This document shows positions 12,898 through 24,390 of a stretch of 64,000 nucleotides of DNA, piece by piece (positions within the stretch are counted from its first letter, which is position 1; each line of letters starts with the position of its first letter). The notes below the pieces were generated by a model. It was not told where the DNA came from. It did no database searches and saw nothing but the letters and a program-made list of their open reading frames with translations. The stretch lies in NCBI GenBank assembly GCA_029204225.1, contig CM055103.1, positions 3,826,500-3,890,499 on the forward strand, in the 5' to 3' direction. The position numbers and the translations under genes are program-made. This DNA is from Diphasiastrum complanatum (Eukaryota > Streptophyta > Lycopodiopsida > Lycopodiales > Lycopodiaceae).

Positions 12898-14600
12898 CTA
12901 CCTATTCAACATAGACTTTGAGATTAAGCCAAGATTAGACCTCATCTTGACAAATATATTCTTGAGCAATGGCTTGGTGAGAAGATCTGCGACACAATTT
13001 GAAGATTCAACATGCTCCAATAAGATCTCTCTCCCACCAACGTTTCCTCTTACAAAATGATGTGCTACCTTGATGTGTTTGCTACTTGCATGAAACACAG
13101 ATTGTTTGCAAGAGCCTAAGCCGAGATGTTATCATTTTTTATAATTGGAAGGTCTTCATCTCCATAACACTTTAGCTCCAAGAGTAGCCTTTTGTTCCAT
13201 AAAACTTTATTTGTTGTGGTTGTAAGAGATTTGTACTTAGCTTCACAGGATGATAAGGATGTAGATGCTTGCTTCTTTGATAACCAAGAAACTAGATTCC
13301 CTCCAAGAAAAATTGTGTAAGCACTTGTAGATTTCCTATCCAACTTGTCTCCTACAAAATCTGAATATGAAAAAGCAACCAAAGTTAGATCTTCTCCTTT
13401 GTAGATCAATTCATACTCTAAGGTAGAAGATACATATCTCAAGATTCTTTTAGCCAACTTCCAGTAATATATATTTGGATCCTGCATGTGTTGGCTTAGC
13501 TTATGCACACTAACTTGCTTAGATCAGGCCTTGAAGCATGTAAGTGAGCCAATAAGACTCCTATAAAGAGTGATGTCCTCGAAGGATCTTTCATCATCTT
13601 TTATAGGAGCTTTTACAATGCCTTTATAGTTTTCCATTTGGAATTTCTTAAGCATGGAAAGTGCATATCTACTTTGACTTATGAAGGCATGATTTTTCCA
13701 AAAGTCAATTTCAAGGTTTAAAATGTAGTGAAGAGCTCCTAGATCTTGCATCTTAAATTCACTACCAAGTGCATGTTTGGTTTCTTTAACTAGCTCCTCA
13801 TTATTTCCACTAAGAATGATATCATCTACATAGATGAGAAGAATAACTACAAAGCTATTTACAAACTTAATGTACAATGAAGGGTCATATTCACTAAGAT
13901 GAAATCCGAGTGATATGAGAAAGGAGTTGAGGCTTGCATACCAAGACCTTGGTGTTTGTTTTAGTCCATAGAGACTTTTGAACAAAAGACAAACTTTTAA
14001 TTCTTCACGTTCTTTCACAAATCCAAGTGGTTTCTCCATGTAAATCTCCTCCTCAAGGTAACCATTGAGAAAGGCATTAGAAACATCAAGCTGAAACATC
14101 CTCCATAACATGCAAGAGAAATGAGAATTCTTATAGTTACCATTTTTGCAATAGGTGCAAAAGTGTCTTCATAGTCAAGACCTTTGATTTGAGAGTAGCC
14201 TTTGGCACAAAGTATTGCTTTGAATTTATTGATGGATCCATCATTGTTGTACTTGATCCTGAATACCCACTTACATCCAATGACATGCAATATGTTTGGT
14301 GGTCCTACAAGCTCCCATGTGTTGTTTGACATCAAGGCTTCGAACTCAAGGGTCATTGCTTCAACCCATTTCTCAGATTGAAGTGCTTCTTGGACATCTT
14401 TAGGCTCTTCATCTAATATGAAGAATGCATGAAAGTTTCACCTTCCACTTGCCTTCCTCCCTCATCATAAGTGAGCTTTCTTGGCTTGGATCTTTCTCTT
14501 GTGGATCTTCTTGGTGTAGGTGCTTGAAGTTGCTCCTCCTTAAGCCTCGGCCTCACCACTTCTTTGAATAGTATCAAGATTTGTTGAAGGTTCCCTCCAC
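12898..14600 (-). pseudogene. Copia B pol remnant: reverse transcriptase and RNase H
   Basis: On the minus strand, from right to left: the start of reverse transcriptase (14356, ALMSNNTWELVGPP, GCKWVFRIKYNNDGS, DYEDTFAPIAKM), the palm (14111-13524, FQLDVSNAFLNGYLEEEI, SLYGLKQTPRSWY, LLIYVDDIILSGN, LGALHYILNLEID), then RNase H (13508-13116, DRKSTSAYTIFLGGNL, SSCEAKYKSL) and the final stretch (13098-12898, SSKHIKVAHHFVRG, VADLLTKPL). At least two frame changes. It closely resembles element A in wording and lies in the opposite direction next to it. Integrase and gag are missing on the right, where similarity fades at about 14600. Confidence 0.9.
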
Positions 14601-14616
14601 CAGAGGATCTGTTTAC

Positions 14617-15135
14617 TAGAAACTATACATGAATTTATTTTTCAAATAAAAACTTGATAATTTTTTTATTGTGAGACTAAAGCAGCATATGGTTCAATAC
14701 ATTCTTTAAATAAAATACCTCATGACGCAAATTACTAAAAACATGCAAAAATTTGTCTTTGAAATATTTTTTCACATATTTACAATCGTACGAAGCCTAA
14801 CAAATGACAATGGAAAATTGTTACAAACTACATTTTCTTTTACATATATCCTAAGAAAAGAACACAAAGCTTGCATGATTTACAAAGATTGTTTCATGTG
14901 ATCTATACCTCAAGTCCTTGCTTTACCGCATCAATTTCAACTCTTGGACAACTCTTGACGTTGGACACGGTAAGATCAACTCGAGATGCTACTAGATTTT
15001 GGAATCTTTGTACAAATATCAACTTGATGATCCCTTCTAGGCTGTCCTCCATCTGTGGTTTCTACCACAATTTGATCCTCTATTATTTTTGTGAGAAATT
15101 GACAAAAATCTAGCTTGGTATTCTTATGTTAGAAG
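14617..15135. other. Non-coding gap between copia B and C
   Basis: AT-rich DNA without recognisable coding sequence, element ends or repeats. Confidence 0.4.
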
Positions 15136-15139
15136 TTTG

Positions 15140-16777
15140 TGAGTGAATCTCACATGTGTGGAGGATCATGCACATCAAACTCTTTTTTTAGTGCCATCTT
15201 GATATCATCAATATCTTGATTGTTGCCTCCACTCAAAATGATATCATCCATATAGATTAGAATAATGGTAACATCATTTCCAACAAATCTATAATAAAGT
15301 GAATGATCATACTCACTCATCTTGAAATCTTGAGAAATAAGAAAAGTGTTAATCTTAGCATACCAACTCCTTGGTGCTTGCTTAAGACCATACAAACTCT
15401 TTTGTAGAAAACAAACATGATTTGGCTTGCCATCTGAAATGTAGCCCTCAGGTGATCCATAAACACCTCCTCCTCAAGATCACCACTCAATAATGCATTT
15501 GTGATATCCAATTGCCATATATTCCATCCAAAAAAGTGTAGAAAGTGAAATATTGACCGGAATGCTCACCATCTTTGCCACGGGTGCAAAGGTCTCATCA
15601 TAGTCAATTCCATATTCTTGTGCATATCCTTTTTCCACCAACCTTGCTTTGTACATGTTGATTGATCCATCTTGGTTCGTCTTCACTTTGAAGATCCACT
15701 TGCATCCAATAGCTTTCTTGTCCTTTGAAAGTTCCACCAATCTCCATGTTTCATTCTTCATGAGAGCTTGATACTAAAGATCCATTGCTTGGATCCACTC
15801 CTCTTTTTTTCTTGCTTCATCTAAACATGCAGGTTCATCAAAAAAGTCTAGGAAAGCATAGTATGTACCACCAACAACTTGCTTACCTTTTTCACCATAA
15901 GTGAGCCTCAAAGGTTGTTACCTTTGCCTTGATGTCCTCCTTAGCTTTTGATTTGAAGTATGCTCTTCAACATCAATATACAAAGTATCATCAACAATGT
16001 AATCATCAAGAAGAAGAATGTTAGATCCAACATCCACACCACCACTTGAAGACACTTTTGGAAGGTTTTCCTCATAAAAAATGACATCTCTTCCAATGAC
16101 CACTTTTCTACTTGAAGGAATAAAAGCTTTCTAAGCCTAAATTACCTCACTATAACCAACAAAAACACCTTTCTTTGAAAATGTATCCTCCTTGGTTCTA
16201 TCATCTAGAGTATAGCAAATGCATCCAAAAGTTTTGAAAAACTTGACACTCGGCCTTCTACCAAACAACATCTCAAATGGGATTTTTCCATCCAATATTG
16301 CACTCGGCCACCTATTGCAAAGAAAATTAGCACACAACAAAGCTTGATCCCAAAAAGATTTGCACCTAACCTCATGGCTTTGGCTCCTTCACGTAAGGTT
16401 CTATTCTTCCTCTCAGCCACTCAATTTTCTTGTGGTGTCCTTGGGCTTATGTACTCCCTCTTGATCCCATTTGGCACAAAATGCCTTGAACTTGGTAGAA
16501 ATGTACTTACCACCATTGTCACTTCTCAATACTTGATCTTGGTACAAAATTGAACCTCCCTTGCAATTTTGAGCTTGAAAAAGACATCAAACACCACATC
16601 TTTGGTCTTTAGTAGATAGACCCAACAAAATATACTAAAGTCATCAATAAAAGTCACATACATCTTAGTACCTCCATTGCTAATTGTAGTAACACCATGA
16701 ATATTCCAATGCACAATTTGAAAAGGCTTAGTAGATATAGATGTAGATCTGCACTTAGAATTATTTCTGACATTCAA
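15140..16777 (-). pseudogene. Copia element C: integrase and reverse transcriptase remnant
   Basis: Minus strand, right to left: integrase core (16777-16526, VHWNIHGVTTISNGGTKMYV, TFIDDFSIFCWVYLL), then MAERKNRTLREGA near 16420 and LFGRRPSVKFFKTFGC near 16270. A linker includes GRDVIFYEENLPKV (16103-15918). Reverse transcriptase (15761-15150) has ETWRLVELSKDKKAIGCKW, DETFAPVAKM, MYGLKQAPRSWYAK and LIYMDDIILSGG with a YMDD active site. Several frameshifts. RNase H and LTRs are missing. The right end meets the LTR remnant of element D. Confidence 0.9.
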
Positions 16778-16779
16778 TT

Positions 16780-16941
16780 CTCATAGTGAGAAGTTGGACT
16801 TTTTCATCTAAAGTATGCCATTGTGCTCTTGTCATAGATTTTTCAAGTATACTGTTCTTTGATCAATCTTGTGCAATCACAACACCTCAGTAAGATCTTG
16901 TAGGGTGTGTGGTAAAGTTCACATGTGCTAAAAACTTCACA
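16780..16941 (+). mobile_element. Copia element D, end of the 5' LTR
   Basis: Only the last part is present. It ends AAAAACTTCACA directly before a perfect primer-binding site. The left side is cut by element C. Confidence 0.65.
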
Positions 16942-16953
16942 TGGTATCAGAGC
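16942..16953 (+). other. Primer-binding site of copia D
   Basis: TGGTATCAGAGC, a perfect match to the usual plant copia primer-binding site, abuts the LTR end. Confidence 0.9.
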
Positions 16954-17702
16954 TTCATGCTTTGAAGAGGTGAGGGTGTATACATCAGGTCTTTAGTGCT
17001 TTTGCTTGTAGGAACTCGGATTTGGAAGAGAGATTCAAACTCGTTGAGAGACAAGCTATCTGTGGACCATAAGTGGATCAAAACAAGCCTGATCTGCTCT
17101 AGTAGAGCACTGTATGGACAGAGAGCTCACACGCGTGAAATCAGCCCTCATTACATGAGTGCTACTTCTCTAGATTTGATCCAAATTCGATGTTCTATAG
17201 CTTGTTGGATAGTTATTGAAGAGTAGAATGTGTTGCTCATGTTTCTAAATAAATTTGATTTGTTCTTAGAGGAGTTTTAGTAAATCAGAGATTTTGAGAG
17301 AGTACTCAACTCGTGGGATATGCCAAAGTGAGCACACATAAGTTCCTTTCACCATTTTCATCAATTTTCACTGTCAATCAAGTAGAATTGGATAGAAGTG
17401 AGTGTTTTGAGGTCTTATCTTTTCATTTCAAACAAATTACTGTGTTTGAGTTGAAAGTAAGTTCCTAGAGAGTTTATCAGTACTTTGAAACTCGTGGGAG
17501 AGATAGACTTCTTACTTGCATGTGCTTCTTTTTTGTGACTGAAGCAAGATTCAAATTCAAGATAGATTGATTTTTTGTGTTGAGAATTTGTTCTCACATC
17601 GGTTGCTAGATTTCATAGACAGTGTTAGATCCTAGATTGAAATAGTAAGCAACATCCTTTCAACTCCATTTTTTATCATTACTAGAATTTCTCATAGAGA
17701 AG

Positions 17703-18620
17703 ATGTCTTCATCTGGTTCACATTTCTTGGAGCACAGTGAGAGATTAACATCTTCTAATTATGAAATGTGGAAGATTAGAATGGAATCATTATTGATTCT
17801 ACAAGATGTAACAGACATTGTGAGTGGAGCTGAAGAAGAACCTGCTGCACCTAATGAAGCTATAGCATTTCACAAAAGAACCAAAATTGCTCTTCATTTC
17901 ATAAAAATGAATGTAACCAATGAAGTGTTAAGGGAGATTTAGTACATGCACCACTGCCAAGGAAGCTTGGGATACTCTAAAAACAATCTATGAAATCAAG
18001 AATACTTTTAAATTGCTTACACTTAGAAACCAAATATTTTTAAGTTATCAGAGAGTAGATGAGAGTGCTTCATCATATGTCATGAGAGTTAAGGATCTTC
18101 ATCAAGAATTAGCTAATATTGGTGATGCTCTTAAGAACACTGAACTTGTTCAAGTAGTTCTAAATGGACTTAGAGATGAGTATGACAATATTGTGCAGAC
18201 TTATGTTGTTAGAGAGGATCTTCCATCCTTGGAGACATTGCAAGGTGCTCTCATTACTGAAGAAAGCAGGCAAGAGAACAAGATGTTGAGGATCAATAGA
18301 CTTTCATTGAAAGATGGTGGAGATGACAAAGCACTCTTCATCAGAGACAAGTCAAGAGGCAAGGGCAAAGGACAACAACACTTCAAGAAGGACAAAGCCA
18401 AAGAAGGTGGTGAGGATCAGTCCTCACAAGCTGCAACATCCAGTGGCAAGAAGAAGCTGTCAAAGATCAAGTATTTTTTCTGTGGCAAGAAAGGACACTA
18501 TTCATCAAACTGTTTCAAGAAGAAGAACCAATCTAAGCAATCTAACCTTACTAATGAGGATGAGTGTGGGGGTGTTGAGAGTGAAAGAGATGATTCATTA
18601 ATGATGTCTACTTTTTCATC
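17703..18620 (+). pseudogene. Copia D gag (frameshifted, damaged zinc knuckle)
   Basis: The start ATG at 17703 opens a typical copia Gag: SERLTSSNYEMWKIRMESLL, then FIKMNVTNEVL. A one-base frame change near 17941 is followed by STCTTAKEAWDTLKTIYE and the frame that runs 18013-18777 (FLSYQRVDESASSYVMRVKDL, ELVQVVLNGL, lysine/glycine-rich basic tail). The nucleic-acid-binding knuckle reads YFFCGKKGHYSSNC. The family pattern is C-x2-C-x4-H-x4-C, so the first zinc ligand is Tyr instead of Cys (TGT to TAT). It would encode the capsid protein. The leader 16954-17702 carries no gene. Confidence 0.9.
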
Positions 18621-18639
18621 TTTTCCTTTTAAGAATGAA

Positions 18640-19168
18640 GAAGTCTTGTGGATAGATAGTGGGGCTAGTTCCCATATGTCTAGTTCTAGGAACTCTTTCA
18701 CTAATCTCATGCCATATCTAGGTGCAAAAAGATCAATCTATACTGTAATGATGTCGAGTGTAGGATTGAAGGAATAGGTAGTATTCCACTGCATGCATCA
18801 TCATCAAAATCTTTTTGCTTACATGATGTACTTTATGTACCTAGATTGACTAAGAATCTCATTAGTGTAGGACAATTGTTTGATAGTGAATTGGATGTCA
18901 AGTTTCAAGTTGACAAGTGTATAATCTCAAGAGAAAATGAAGCTATTGCTAGAGGATCTAGAATTGGTAAGTTGTACAAACTAGATTCTAGGGAGAGTGC
19001 TAACATTTCAGATATCGCTTATGAGACCAAGATTCTTCAGGAGGATCTGTGGCACAAGAGGTTGGGTCATCCCAATTTCAAAGCCATGCAATCTATGGTC
19101 AAGGAAGAAAAATTTGTTGGACTACCAAAGACACTCTCAAAGGAGCTTCTACCTTGTGAAGCTTGTGC
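18640..19168 (+). pseudogene. Copia D protease and gag-pre-integrase region
   Basis: The protease site LWIDSGASSHM lies in frame with gag at about 18645. A frame break follows near 18740, then LHDVLYVPRLTKNLISVGQL (from about 18820) and the pre-integrase motif LWHKRLGHPNFKAMQSM. The reading ends at the CEAC cysteines near 19168, where the sequence changes abruptly to gypsy element E. Confidence 0.85.
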
Positions 19169-20572
19169 GACGGGTTCTACTTCTGCAGGAATTCACTTAT
19201 CAAGTAGAGCTTCGTCAAGGAAAATATCATACAAATGTTGATTATCTTTCACGACTCAGCACGGGAAAAATTGAAGAACCTATCAATGATGATTTTCCAG
19301 ACAAACATTTATTTGAGATTTCATCTACAAATTCGCTATATTCTGATATTATTATTTATCTCAAAGATCAGATATATCCGGATGGTTACGATTTGGAGCA
19401 AAAGACAGTTTTTCAATCTAAGGTAGCATCTTATACGATTATTAACAATATCTTGTACAAGCTTGGTGCAGATCATCAGCTTCGAAGATGTCTCGAAACT
19501 GAAGACATTAAAAAGGTCATTAAAGCTAGATACTGGTGGACATTTTGCTTTGAAAAATATTGTTAATAAGATATTGACTGCCAAGTATTGGTGGCAAACA
19601 ATGTTCAAGGATGTATCTAATTTTATTCGTTCATGTGATTCATGCCAGAGATCTAGCAAGCCTACAAAAGCAATGAATTGGCCGTTGACACCAATCCTAC
19701 CTCTTGCACCATTTGAAAAGTGGGGAATTGACTTTGTCGGTCCAATCAAACATGTGACTCGACATACGAAATGTCGTTATATTCTAGTTGCAACGGATTA
19801 TGCTACAAAGAACGTTGAAGTAGAGGCGACGAAACGAAACGATGCGAAAACTGTCGCGATGTTCTTATTCAAAAGTATAATCACAAGATATGGTTGTCCA
19901 CTTGAACTAGTAAGTGACCGAGGTACACATTTTCTAAATGACACGATATGGTTACTAACAACCTATTTTGTGATCAAACACAAAAAAAACTACACCATAT
20001 AATCCAAAAGCAAACGTGTTGACAGAAAGAGCTAATGGAATTTTATGTAAGATCCTGAACAAAATTATTATTGCACATGCAACGGATTGGGATCAGAAAC
20101 TACCATCAGTTCTCTAGGCTTATCACAACACAGAGAAAATCACAACGAAGCAAACACCATATTTTCTTACGTATGGTATGCATCCTACTTTGCCAATTGA
20201 ATTTGAGGTGAAAATTTTTCGTATTCAAGCTCAACGAACAGATGCATAGTGTATAAACGAAAGGTTGACTAATATTGAAAAACTAGTTGCAGTTCGTGTG
20301 ACTTTACAAAAATCAACGAAAGAAATTCAGGATAAAAAAAAGAAGAAGTATGACAGTCATATTAAGAAATGTGATCTTAAAGTTGATGACTTTGCACTAA
20401 TATATGACAGTCAACATCAAAAGTTCCTTTAAAAACTCCATATGAAATGGCTTGGACCTTATAAAGTCATAGAGGTATTTGAGAATGGTTTTGTACAACT
20501 TCAATCACTTGAAGGTGAACTGTTACCTACATGTACTAATGGGTCCAGACTGAAGAAATACTACCTTTGACC
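19168..20572 (+). pseudogene. Gypsy element E: RNase H end and integrase
   Basis: It begins inside the RNase H (RRVLLLQEFTYQVELRQGKY, VDYLSRLS). The integrase zinc region follows (GGHFALKNIV, then KYWWQTMFKDV, FIRSCDSCQRS), then the core (FEKWGIDFVGPI, YILVATDYATKNVEVEA, LVSDRGTHFLND) and LTERANGILCKILNK after a frame change near 19985. The C-terminal part includes KWLGPYKVIEVFENGFVQL up to 20572. Several stops occur, including TAG near 20116. Everything upstream of RNase H is lost at the junction with copia D. The same lineage supplied the small integrase fragment at 38734-38940. Confidence 0.9.
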
Positions 20573-20589
20573 ATAATTTTTTTTATTCT

Positions 20590-21030
20590 TATTATTTTCT
20601 AGTATTTTTCTAGAATTAATCGTGAATTTTTTTTATTTTTTCTAATATTTTTTGTGACTTTTCTTTTGATTTTTCTAAGAAATTTTTGTGAAATTTTCTA
20701 CAACATCCAACATTTTTCATAATGTCTCGTGAAATTTTCGAGAATTTTTTCTTGACTTCTCTCAATCTTTCAGTTTAATTTTTAAAGTATTTGCGAGAAT
20801 TTTTCGCGACACTAAATTTGTTAATCAAATTTTCGTAAATCATTTTCAAGAATTTTTCTAGAATTTTTTCTAGCATTTTTGCCAGTTTTTCGAGAATTTT
20901 TCTAGTATGTTGCTAAAATTTTTGAAATTTTTTTGTGAGTTTCTGTATCATTTTTTTTTAGGATCCTATGAGAAAGTTTCGCGAAACTTTCTAGAATCTT
21001 TCTAGTATATTTTCGAGAATCTCTCGACCT
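20590..21030. promoter_or_regulatory. T-rich spacer with eight TTCNNGAA palindromes
   Basis: Perfect TTCNNGAA sites start at 20608, 20737, 20845, 20856, 20889, 20978, 20989 and 21012, using centres TA, GA, AA and CG. TTCNNGAA is the core of plant heat-shock elements. The stretch lies between the gypsy E integrase and its extra reading frame. A promoter role is inference only. T-rich low-complexity sequence containing TTC and GAA words is the alternative. Confidence 0.35.
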
Positions 21031-21418
21031 ACTTTTTGTATTCCCCCATTAAAGAAGATGGCCACGTGATCATCATTTTTCACATGTGTGTACGCTCACA
21101 TATTAAAACAAATATTGTTTCTTCTTAATTTTTTTTTTTTCACAAACGGTCTTCCGTCATTAAAAATCGATCTGTCAAATTATAGTTTCAAACACTGACC
21201 CATGCATGTCCTCCATAAATGGAAGTGACAGATGTCATGTCACCATGCCACATCATCATTCTTTCTACACCGCTACTGCATATCAGAGTTATTTTCCATT
21301 TTCTTCCTTACACTTTATGCCTGTGACTACATGTTTTCTTGTGCTTATTCTCTTTGCGATCAAAGCTCACTCATAGGAACTATTGCGATCTACCGAACTA
21401 TCGTCAAACATTCGACCA

Positions 21419-24096
21419 ATGGCTTTCGGATCAAGTTCTAGTTCTACCATTATTTGGAAAGCACGTGCAAAAATCCGTCTGACATCCATCCAGTCCTTTT
21501 TGGATCGATGCAGATTGGGTGATCTGAAAGTAGACCCCTCAATCATCCTCTTTGAAGTCAGCATGGAATTTGTGAACTCCATCCACTCAATTTCTGAGGT
21601 GGACTTCAAAGTTCATGTGCGAGGCCAATTCTTCACTATCACTAAAGACCTATTCTGCACAGCCCTTAGGTTACCTTTGGATGGGAAGATGATTTCAACC
21701 AACAAAGACTCAGTTGATAATGTAGCCCACTTCTTAAGCAACTGTTTCGTACCCACAAAGGGGTACAAAATTTCAATGATCCGCGACACAATATTTAAAC
21801 TATTCTGTAAATACGCGAACCAAGCAATATTTTTTATAGATGCGGACGCCACAATCTCAGTTCAAAATTTTGGTTACATATTGGACGCACTCGCCAGTAA
21901 TCCAATTTGCTTCGGCGTTATCACCTACAAGGCATTTTTGCGATGGATTAAGCATCAAAAGTTTTCTGGCGTTGGAGCACATATTTCTCGATTGTGTGTC
22001 AATTTTGACATTTTGACCGAGTAGGAGAAAACAATACTGACGGGAAGGATGTTGGCTCCCAAGCCAATTGATCTTTTCAGCATCCTGTCTGTTCCTATTC
22101 TGGTTTCACCAGATGCTGCACCAATAGTCAAAGTGACAGCTACCACTGCTATGGAGATTGATGCCACGCCATCCCAACCAGATACAGTTCCAACTGGGGC
22201 AATGGATAGAGATGATGCTGCTACTGCTGCTAATTCTTCAAAGTTAGCATCTGCTTCCACATCTTAGAAATAGCAGAGTGCATCCTTCTCTGATGATGAT
22301 GCAACCCAGTCCGACACATCAGACAAAGGACGAACAATTGCTGAAGGTGACCATGGGGAACCTATTGAAGATGAAGATGAACTAGACAACCAGCCCCAGT
22401 GGTTTCAAACCATGACAGAGGAAGCCAAAAATCTAGCAGCTGAAGTGTACAAGTTGGACAAATACCATTAGAAGATTATCATGGAGTTTGTTAACTCGGA
22501 AAGGAGATGCCAAGAGGACCTTAAGGTGTCCCACGAGAAGATCAATTCGCTCGAATCAGACAACATGAAGCTGATTGAACAAAATCATTCTCTCGAATCA
22601 CAGCTTCAGACTCTAATAAAAGAAGCTGATTCTTTGAAGAAGATGAATAAGACAATTCAGGGCAAGTCTGACAATTTTCAGACTCAAAATGATTCTTTGA
22701 AGCAACAACTCTTGGCTACGAATCAACATAACGTCGCCCTCTAGAAATATTTGCAGGAGGAGCAAATGACACAAATAAAGACAGAAGTTGCTCTTTTTGT
22801 GTGCTCCAATGCAGGGTCAGTCACAGTAGACCTCACAAAGCTGAACCAGCTCCAAGACTAGATGCTCAAAAATTTTCGAGTCGAGTTCTTGCAACCGCTC
22901 GAGGATGCGAAGGCACTTGTCGAGGAAGAATTGGATGAGCTGAAGGAGCTCTCTAGTGAAGCCACCCCATCTTGCAGTGGGCCCGATTCACACGATGAAT
23001 ATCTTCAAGCCTTGCTTTGCATTGATGACATTACACAACAAACTTCAATTTGTGCCATTTTGTTCCAGAGCCTCGGACCATCCTGAGTATTTGGAGGCTG
23101 TGATGAATCTCGACAAGCTCAAGCAGGTGCTGTCAAATCTCAAGCAACAATTGAAAGATCAAAAGCTAGCTGCTGAGTTGCAAACTCATGACTTGGCAAC
23201 TGTATCACCACAGCCAAAGCAAACATGGCGCAATCAGTCGAAGGTATGTGGTGACAGATTCTATGAATTGGTTGAACGCTTCTGGAAATGGTGTCCACAT
23301 GCATTTAATGTTGAATTGCAATGGCGTGTGGATTGCATGATGCTACCAGGCGCAGTAGGCATCGCCTTCGACGATTGGAAGTGACCTTGGGAGAAGGATG
23401 ACTTTCTCTAGTTATGGGCCCAACTCTCCATCAAACAGAAAGGATGTCTTTGTTGGGGCATAATCCATGGTAAGTTACATAGGCTCTTCGACTATGTATG
23501 CTCTAAAAAATATGTGAATCAAAGAGTTTCAATTTTTGCGAAACGAAGATAATAAGCAACATTTTTGGAAGTGAAAGTCGCAGTTTCAACTGTACAAACC
23601 TCAAGCTATTGCGGATTTAGGTGAATTCAACGATGTCAGGCTACTGATCAATGTAAATATGGCTTATCCAGAGTTATTAAGTCTTTATGTGGATTGGGAG
23701 CGAAATCTTGCAGATTATTTTGTGGAGATTCGACACAGTCTGCAAGACAGAAGGAAGTCATTTCGCTACAAGCAGTTCTGTACATATTCATTTTGGCAGT
23801 TTGGTACTTTTGCGGCAAAGACATTATTTTTCGTTCGAAATCTTTATGTTAAAAGCTCTTTTATTAGATTTTCAGCTCGTTACTATAAAGAAGTCACTCT
23901 TCAAAGTGATTCAGACAAAGATACAAAGTTAACTCAGGAGTTGTTCGATGGAATATTGCTCCCGATTAAGTTAGAAGAATTCAGCAACTTACCAGTTGGC
24001 CACTACAAAAAATCAAAAGAAGACTTGTTCTGGATCGAAGCTCAGCAAAACTTGGAGTTTGCTCAAAAATTATATGAAGAATTGAGTTGTTCATAA
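21419..24096 (+). pseudogene. Gypsy E: long extra reading frame after pol, coiled-coil protein of unknown function
   Basis: The frame opens at MAFGSSSSS (21419) and stays in one frame to 22861, interrupted only by TAG codons at 22022, 22265, 22271, 22469, 22742 and 22859. It shifts near 23060 and continues to 23384, then in another frame from about 23570 to 24096 (ends FAQKLYEELSCS). The first ~200 residues form a globular-looking region (VHVRGQFFTITKDLFCTALR, TYKAFLRWIK), faintly like the plant transposon domain found in Athila/Tat-type gypsy elements. An acidic linker follows, then a heptad-rich coiled coil (EKINSLESDNMKLIEQNHSL and on, 22500-22740). Its place between integrase and 3' LTR is that of the env-like or accessory ORFs of plant gypsy elements. 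No signal peptide or membrane segment is evident. Function unknown. Confidence 0.6.
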
Positions 24097-24390
24097 AACA
24101 TTCATTCATGTCTATGTTGTGCTAATGTTTCTATGGGATGCTGAATTTTTGAAGTTTAAAGATGTTTTGAGGGTTGATTTCAATTCAAAGTTCAACTCAA
24201 AACAACTTACTCAATTAAAAAAACAGCAAGACACATATTTTCTAAGATGAAAAAATATCTAAAGGACGAAATATACGAAGAAATATCTTTTTGCCTTAAC
24301 GAAAATCTGAAGAACAGAATGTTTCGCGAATAATCCTCAAAAAGAAGATGTTATGTTCACGAGGACGTTTCACATTTGAGAAAGGGGATA

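Noticed and set aside
19336-19749. 137-codon minus-strand frame, and the similar first 36 codons of the frame that reads into H gag (38836-38729)
   Set aside because: Both are antisense to the same gypsy integrase segment, which explains their likeness to each other.
21419-22861. Reassigned TAG codon or RNA editing of stops in the E accessory frame
   Set aside because: The CML gene and elements use normal code, frameshifts are also present, and U-to-C editing is known from plant organelles, not nuclear transposons. Decay at CAG is simpler.
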